NCBI RefSeq assembly: GCF_019977735.1
Contig: NZ_AP025018.1
Span: 5,336,580-5,400,579, forward strand
DNA: 64,000 nucleotides
Direction of reading: 5' to 3'
DNA from: Calothrix sp. PCC 7716
Lineage (GTDB): Bacteria; Cyanobacteriota; Cyanobacteriia; Cyanobacteriales; Nostocaceae
Shown piece by piece: positions 59,837-64,000 of this stretch (positions are counted from its first letter, which is position 1; each line of letters begins with the position of its first letter). Under the pieces are notes generated by a model. That model searched no databases. It was not told where the DNA came from and worked only from the letters and a program-made list of their open reading frames with translations. Made by a program: the position numbers and the translations under genes.

Positions 59837-60853
59837 CTATGAGGAAAAATATGCTCTTGGTGTTTGACCAGTCCAACGTTTGAAAGCGCGATGAAAAGCA
59901 CTTGGTTCCGAAAAACCTAGTAGAAACGCAACATCATGAATTGATGTATCTGGTTTTTTAAGATACCGTAGCGCTAATTCTTTGCGTGTATTATCTAAAA
60001 GCTGTTGGTATGAAGTTCCTTCGGTTTGAAGTTCTCGTTGTAAGTTGCGAACGCTTATAGTTAAACTACGCGCGATTAATTCGATTGACGGTACTTCTCC
60101 CTTTAAATGATTTGTAATTTCTCGAACCACTTGATAGCTGTAAGTATTTTCATTACTAAGAGCAAAAAGCATTGCTTGAGCATGTTGCTCAAAAGCTAAA
60201 AGCAGCGAAGGATTAGCAGAAACGACCGACCACTCCAAACAAGCTGCGTCAAAAACTAGTTGATTTTTTGATTGGGAGAAATAAACTGGCGCCTCAAAAA
60301 TACGCTGATGTTCAGATATATTATCGGGACTGTTATATTGAAACCAAACTTCTCTGGGACAAAGAGATTTACCTGTTAGTGTTTTAGCAGCAGTCAGTAA
60401 AGCTGAAAAACTTGCTTCAATTGGTTGTCGAGGTTCTTCTACTAAATAGTTTTTGAGATGATTTACAATTTCCCACTCACACACTACTTGTCCTCGCGAG
60501 ACATTATAATGCATTGATACACCTTGACTAAACAAGCACATATAGCGAGAAAGCTTGTCAAGCACCTGTCCGAACGTTTGGCAGTTAAATAATACGTAGC
60601 CAACAATGCCAATAACTGACAGATTAAATTTTTCTCCCATATGTAAACCAATATCAGCATCACCAGTCTGCTTGACAACTTCGTGCCATAGAGCTAGGTT
60701 GGTTTCCCCAGAAACATAACTATCTGGCATTGTCAACAAACTGGGGTCAATACCAGCAGCAGCACACAAGCGGTTAGTATCAATGCCATGTACTGCTGCT
60801 GCGTATTGTACAGAGTTGCGAATTAAAGATATAGAGAAGGTTGCTTCTTTCAT
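59837..60853 (-). CDS. AraC-family regulator (arabinose-binding-like N-terminus, OruR/ArgR type)
   Basis: 338 residues; GAGGAGAG precedes the ATG. The N-terminal ~200 residues have the PF12625-like start (YAAAVHGIDTNRLCAAAGID, DADIGLHMGEKFNLSVIGIV). The C-terminal double HTH is intact: IELIARSLTISVRNLQRELQ, GTSYQQLLDNTRKELALRYL and HDVAFLLGFSEPSAFHRAFK with RWTGQTPRAY. It is divergent from the cupin gene with 144 bases between starts and probably controls the cupin-DUF4386 pair. The effector is unknown. Confidence 0.88.
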   Translation of the reverse strand: MKEATFSISLIRNSVQYAAAVHGIDTNRLCAAAGIDPSLLTMPDSYVSGETNLALWHEVVKQTGDADIGLHMGEKFNLSVIGIVGYVLFNCQTFGQVLDKLSRYMCLFSQGVSMHYNVSRGQVVCEWEIVNHLKNYLVEEPRQPIEASFSALLTAAKTLTGKSLCPREVWFQYNSPDNISEHQRIFEAPVYFSQSKNQLVFDAACLEWSVVSANPSLLLAFEQHAQAMLFALSNENTYSYQVVREITNHLKGEVPSIELIARSLTISVRNLQRELQTEGTSYQQLLDNTRKELALRYLKKPDTSIHDVAFLLGFSEPSAFHRAFKRWTGQTPRAYFSS

Positions 60854-60997
60854 CTCTCCTCAAGCATTTTTCAGAATGGCACATCGAATCAATTTTATGG
60901 CGCCGTCGGTCAACTTCTAATTAAAACAACCGAATATCTTTAAGTTATTAGAACTGCAACACCATCAACAACTTACATCAACAGGAGTTTTAAGAAC

Positions 60998-61582
60998 ATG
61001 ACATCATATATTGACTCTACCAAACTTGCTTATCAATCTGGCACCGAAGCAATTAAAAACCCAGTTACGGGAGACAGTATGGTTGTTTTGCTGTCAACCC
61101 ACGAAAGCGGTGGAAATTTGTTTACAGCTAAGTTTACCCTACCACCAGGTTCATATGGTACACCTCTGCACTACCATAACAATCTTTTAGAAACATTTGA
61201 GGTATTAAGCGGCGCCTTGGAAATGGAATTAGGTGAAAAGGGAAATATTAAAGTTTTACGACCTGGAGAAGTAGTGTATGTTCCTGCTGGCATGTATCAC
61301 AGTTTCCGTAATAGCTCTGATAAAGAAGTTGTATTTGTATCTAGTGTACATCCGGCAGGGGAATTTGAACAATTTATTCGGGCAATGTATGGTTTAGCTA
61401 TTGATGGAAAAGTTAGCCCTTCTGGGATGCCAAAAAATCTTCTGCATTTTGCTTTAATTATTCAAAAAGCTGACCTTGTTCTTGCTGGACTACCTGTATT
61501 TCTTCAAAAGGTAATTATTGGAAGTTTAGCTGCGCTTGCTCGTTTATTAGGAATGGAAAATTCATTAAGCAAATATTGGTGA
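60998..61582 (+). CDS. Cupin-domain protein
   Basis: 194 residues. Cupin motif 1: PLHYHNNLLETFEVLSGALE near 57-76 (two His and Glu metal ligands); motif 2: PGEVVYVPAGMYHSFRN near 90-106. The C-terminal 70 residues are helical and partly hydrophobic (LVLAGLPVFLQKVIIGSLAA), more than a minimal cupin. It may bind a metal and act as a small dioxygenase, isomerase or sensor. It is divergent from an AraC regulator and upstream of DUF4386. Confidence 0.82.
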   Translation: MTSYIDSTKLAYQSGTEAIKNPVTGDSMVVLLSTHESGGNLFTAKFTLPPGSYGTPLHYHNNLLETFEVLSGALEMELGEKGNIKVLRPGEVVYVPAGMYHSFRNSSDKEVVFVSSVHPAGEFEQFIRAMYGLAIDGKVSPSGMPKNLLHFALIIQKADLVLAGLPVFLQKVIIGSLAALARLLGMENSLSKYW

Positions 61583-61587
61583 TTTGA

Positions 61588-61710
61588 TCCCCCCAACCCC
61601 CCTTAATAAGGGGGGCTAAGAGTAGCCTCTTTTCTTGTTCCCCCTTAAAAAAGCTAAAAGTTGTTTCTTTTCTTGTTCCCCCCCTTATTAAGGGGGGCTA
61701 GGGGGGATTT
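61588..61710. repeat. Cluster of CCCCCC/GGGGGG dispersed repeats
   Basis: Two copies of the C6-TTAnTAA-G6 repeat (61588-61618, 61678-61710) flank two imperfect copies of CTTTTCTTGTTCCCCC (from 61629 and 61669). The block fills the gap between the cupin and DUF4386 genes; the palindromes could terminate or attenuate transcription. Confidence 0.7.
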
Positions 61711-61744
61711 TTCAGATTTAATCTATTTTACTAGTAAGGAAATC

Positions 61745-62467
61745 ATGAATCGCACACAACTTTTTCGAGCCACAGGAATCTTATTTGTTATATTTGCTGT
61801 TTCGATTAATATTCCTTATTGGCTATTAACTAAAAATTTTGAGTACGATGATATCTTACGGCGCCCTCCTGAGTACGTACTTACTCGCTTCCACGCAGGT
61901 GGAACAGGACTGATTTTAACATGGTTTGCCTTTGCAATATTAGCTTTACTATTTATCCCAGCTAGTACTTTGCTGCAAAAACTGCTGTCTCGCGAAGATA
62001 CTCCTTATTTGGCAACTGCAACTTTAATGGGTGTTATTTCTGGTGTACTTCAAGCTGTTGGATTAATGCGTTGGGTATTTGTAATTCCTGTATTAGCTAA
62101 AATATATGTTAACCCAACCGCTACTGATTCGACTCGTGCAGCCGTTCTCGTTGTTTTTCAAGCAGTACATCAGTATGGCGGTGTTGTAATTGGTGAGCAA
62201 CTAGGGCAAACGCTACTAGTTGGCTGGACAATAGGAGTAGGAATAGCAATGTTGCAATCTTCGGTATTTAAACCGTGGGTTGGGTGGATGGGTTTGGCAA
62301 GCGTTCCACTATGGATTTTAGGACAAAGTGAGTTTTTTGCAACAGTTATTGAACGCGCACCAGTTTTAGAAACGGCGCCTATTGGGTTTATGCTATGGGA
62401 AATGTGGCTAATTGTTGTTGGTGTTTTCTTACTGCGAAAAAATGGAGGGCGGCGAATTGTAGCATAG
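61745..62467 (+). CDS. DUF4386 membrane protein
   Basis: 240 residues from ATG 61745 (AAGGA about 5 bases upstream). The open frame reaches 61661, but that part is encoded by the C/G-rich repeat. Six hydrophobic helices; ATGILFVIFAVSINIPYWLL near 7-26, YVLTRFHAGGTGLILTWFAF, and VFQAVHQYGGVVIGEQLGQT near 135-154, consistent with DUF4386. Function unknown; often regulated with stress genes. Probably co-transcribed with the cupin. Confidence 0.75.
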   Translation: MNRTQLFRATGILFVIFAVSINIPYWLLTKNFEYDDILRRPPEYVLTRFHAGGTGLILTWFAFAILALLFIPASTLLQKLLSREDTPYLATATLMGVISGVLQAVGLMRWVFVIPVLAKIYVNPTATDSTRAAVLVVFQAVHQYGGVVIGEQLGQTLLVGWTIGVGIAMLQSSVFKPWVGWMGLASVPLWILGQSEFFATVIERAPVLETAPIGFMLWEMWLIVVGVFLLRKNGGRRIVA

Positions 62468-62481
62468 GCGTCTCGCCTGTG
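62464..62481. repeat. CATAGGCG-TCT-CGCCTGTG hairpin repeat
   Basis: AGGCG/CGCCT arms with a TCT loop, extended by a T-G wobble and two pairs. It overlaps the DUF4386 stop codon. Same repeat family as 56926-56946. Confidence 0.55.
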
Positions 62482-62551
62482 CAGTGATTACAAGTAATTA
62501 ATTTTACCACAGAGACGCAGAGGACTACTAGAGTTGAGGTAGCAATTCTTT

Positions 62552-63604
62552 TTATAAGAGTGTTTTTAACCAATAATTTTCTAATGCCTGGTTAATTCTT
62601 TCTCTTGAGTATTCGTCCTTTAAAGAATAATATTCGAGATATGAAACGATTGCTTGTCTTTCCTCTTGGTTAAAATGTGAAAACTTTCTTGTTGCTATTT
62701 CATACCAATTAAAGTCATCTTTACTCTCAAATTCCTCGTCAACTAACCCGTATGTTAGATGGAACACTGCGTCAGTATTAGACCAAGCTCCTTCGATTTC
62801 AGGTATGATTAAATCGGCAATCAGGAAGGCACTTAGAAAGTATCTAAATCCTTCATCAGTGAAAAAGCTTAAAGCTGCGGAGTTTCTAGCAAGAAAATCC
62901 GGGTGAAGTGTTTTCCAATTTAATCCTCGAAACTCCATTGCATACTCTGCTGGCTCATCACCCAAGTCTGAGCCGCAAAGGCTATTATCTTCCGGATATG
63001 GAGTTTTTTCAAAAGCTGCGTTAATTTGCTGTTGAAGTTCTCTTACTTGTGGGTCTTTAGAAAGTGGATACTGGTAATTATGGAGAATTCGATAAAACTC
63101 TTCACTTTTTACTTGAGCCGGATGTGTTTGTTTATTCCAACCCCATCTCAAAGCCTGCGCGCTCAAAAATTTCAATTGAGGTAGTGTGTCAAAGACTAGC
63201 CCTAAAAACGAGCAAACTGCTTTATACTGTTCTGAGCTAAACAGCGAGGTCTGATACTCAAAGTCTTCATCCTTACCACAATAATATAAACTATGAAAGC
63301 TAGGATTTAAACTAAAAACTGTTGAATAAATAAGGTCGTTATCTTCTGAAAAATTAGAAAGGCATTTAGTTAATAGAGACGGTAGATAATAACGATAACC
63401 CTCAGCGCTTAAATAACAAAACGAAGACCATTCTTCCACCAAAAATTTTTGTTCGAGACTCAACCAGTTTTTACCGACAAGCTTTTGTCCTATTTTCTGT
63501 TCCTCCTCCCAATCAGCAGTAGACGATCTTAATAAATTTTCCAGCTTTGGTACTTCTAGCCAGGAAAATGCATCAATTATTTCTTGTCCAACTTTATCAA
63601 TCAT
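62552..63604 (-). CDS. DUF6714 protein, duplicated domain
   Basis: 350 residues made of two related halves. The first has LSAEGYRYYLPSLLTKCLSN and YSTVFSLNP; the second has FTDEGFRYFLSAFLIADLII, HLTYGLVDEE and FSHFNQEERQAIVSYLEYYS. The EGFRYFL and sheet/helix order match DUF6714 proteins, which are usually single-domain. Rich in aromatic and acidic residues, cytosolic. Function unknown; some such proteins occur with polymorphic-toxin immunity genes. The first half is more diverged. Confidence 0.65.
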   Translation of the reverse strand: MIDKVGQEIIDAFSWLEVPKLENLLRSSTADWEEEQKIGQKLVGKNWLSLEQKFLVEEWSSFCYLSAEGYRYYLPSLLTKCLSNFSEDNDLIYSTVFSLNPSFHSLYYCGKDEDFEYQTSLFSSEQYKAVCSFLGLVFDTLPQLKFLSAQALRWGWNKQTHPAQVKSEEFYRILHNYQYPLSKDPQVRELQQQINAAFEKTPYPEDNSLCGSDLGDEPAEYAMEFRGLNWKTLHPDFLARNSAALSFFTDEGFRYFLSAFLIADLIIPEIEGAWSNTDAVFHLTYGLVDEEFESKDDFNWYEIATRKFSHFNQEERQAIVSYLEYYSLKDEYSRERINQALENYWLKTLL

Positions 63605-63684
63605 CTTTTTACCCTATTGCACCTTGAATCATTCCAATTGCTACAACCGCAACCAGCATAATTCCGCAATTTTATTTCATATTT

Positions 63685-63885
63685 CTAGTTTTTTGAATTG
63701 GCGCCAGTATCGTTGTAACAAGCAGTACGCTCATCAAAGGCGCCCGTACCGTTGATTTGTGCTTTAAATTGCTCGTTTAGTTTCAGTGCTTGTTTAGTGC
63801 CTTCAGCATCCAAAATAGTGGTATGATTACAATTTTGTATTCGCCCCCCGCTAGGTAGCTCCGAAGGGCGAATATTGAAGTCCAA
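63685..63885 (-). CDS. Small hypothetical protein
   Basis: 66 residues with a TTG start and no clear ribosome-binding site; an in-frame stop lies just upstream. It contains ILDAEGTKQALKLNEQFKAQ and NGTGAFDERTACYNDTG. Composition looks protein-like, but the family is unrecognised. It may be the tail of a decayed gene. Two GGCGCC sites are inside. Confidence 0.3.
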   Translation of the reverse strand: MDFNIRPSELPSGGRIQNCNHTTILDAEGTKQALKLNEQFKAQINGTGAFDERTACYNDTGANSKN

Positions 63886-63894
63886 GCTATCTCA

Positions 63895-64000
63895 CTAGAT
63901 AAAAATACTTGAGCCAGGAAAAAGCTCTCCTTCTACGACTGGTGGTACTAGAAAAATTCCTCCAGCGCGCACCGTTAAAAACCTATCCATTCCAGGTAGC
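63895..64000 (-). CDS. Unidentified protein, C-terminal end only
   Basis: An open frame entering from the right edge (LPGMDRFLTVRAGGIFLVPP, VVEGELFPGSSIFI, stop at 63897-63895). Only about 34 residues are visible. No family can be named; the gene body lies outside the window. Confidence 0.35.
   Translation of the reverse strand, partial: LPGMDRFLTVRAGGIFLVPPVVEGELFPGSSIFI

Noticed and set aside
61661-61744. Upstream extension of the DUF4386 protein
   Set aside because: The added residues are encoded by the CCCCCC/GGGGGG dispersed repeat; ATG 61745 has a good ribosome-binding site.
1-64000. tRNA, rRNA or tmRNA genes
   Set aside because: No T-loop GGTTCGA-type sequence with a fitting acceptor stem and no rRNA core sequence was found on either strand.
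1-64000. HIP1 (GCGATCGC) sites
   Set aside because: Looked for as the standard cyanobacterial marker and not seen; the over-represented palindrome is GGCGCC.

Overview
The window looks like a piece of chromosome from a filamentous, probably heterocyst-forming (Nostocales-type) cyanobacterium. The evidence is the gene set: a CHAT/TPR/CHASE2/DUF928/two-partner-secretion cluster, zinc-ribbon serine/threonine kinases, a CYP110-like P450, DUF4386 and DUF6714 proteins, and an HlyB-type exporter with a cyclic-nucleotide-binding domain. The low GC content and many dispersed hairpins, heptamer tandem repeats and C/G-rich repeats also fit. No rRNA, tRNA, CRISPR array or complete insertion sequence was seen. 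The palindrome GGCGCC occurs about 80 times (about 3 expected at this GC content), while the usual cyanobacterial HIP1 octamer was not seen.

Layout. 1-2.3 kb: an ABC-2 exporter operon cut by the left edge. 2.3-3.0 kb: a PIN-toxin module. 3.1-7.0 kb: a rearranged block with decayed copies of a DMT transporter and an aldo/keto reductase, around an apparent ADP-ribosyltransferase-like toxin with a HEAT-repeat partner, an intact DMT transporter and a methyltransferase. 7.6-13.6 kb: a type I secretion cassette (small RTX protein, parvulin-like protein, ABC exporter, HlyD). 13.7-15.3 kb: an HxlR regulator divergent from an Old Yellow Enzyme, with a palindromic operator candidate between them. 15.3-16.9 kb: gene debris (GNAT, transposase, SRPBCC). 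16.9-28.9 kb: ordinary single genes (CPBP protease, two-component pair, P450, MAPEG, HD hydrolase, QueC-like, TrpF-like, GAP-family transporter, GNATs).

29-31.4 kb holds a TetR/aldo-keto reductase unit with three copies of a likely operator. 32-36 kb holds an alpha-isopropylmalate synthase of the long class, a GNAT, a secreted two-repeat protein and a NADAR protein. 36.1-46.6 kb is the most system-like region: an outer-membrane TpsB transporter convergent with four co-directional genes encoding a CHAT-CHASE2 membrane protein, a DUF928 protein, a TpsA exoprotein and a TPR-CHAT protease-like protein. Both CHAT domains keep the His/Cys dyad. 46.8-51.5 kb has secreted proteins, a WD40 protein and several broken genes. 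51.6-55.7 kb carries two paralogous membrane kinases that share an extracytoplasmic domain. 55.8-57.4 kb is an adenylate-forming ligase with a palindromic repeat inserted in frame. 57.5-59.6 kb holds two toxin-antitoxin modules (PIN type and PrlF-YhaV type) around an Uma2 remnant. 59.8-62.5 kb is an AraC regulator divergent from a cupin and a DUF4386 gene. The right end holds a duplicated DUF6714 protein and an unidentified partial gene.

Taken together, this is accessory chromosome: stress and redox enzymes with local regulators, secretion and surface systems, toxin modules and many decaying genes. All family assignments come from reading motifs by eye; no database search was run.
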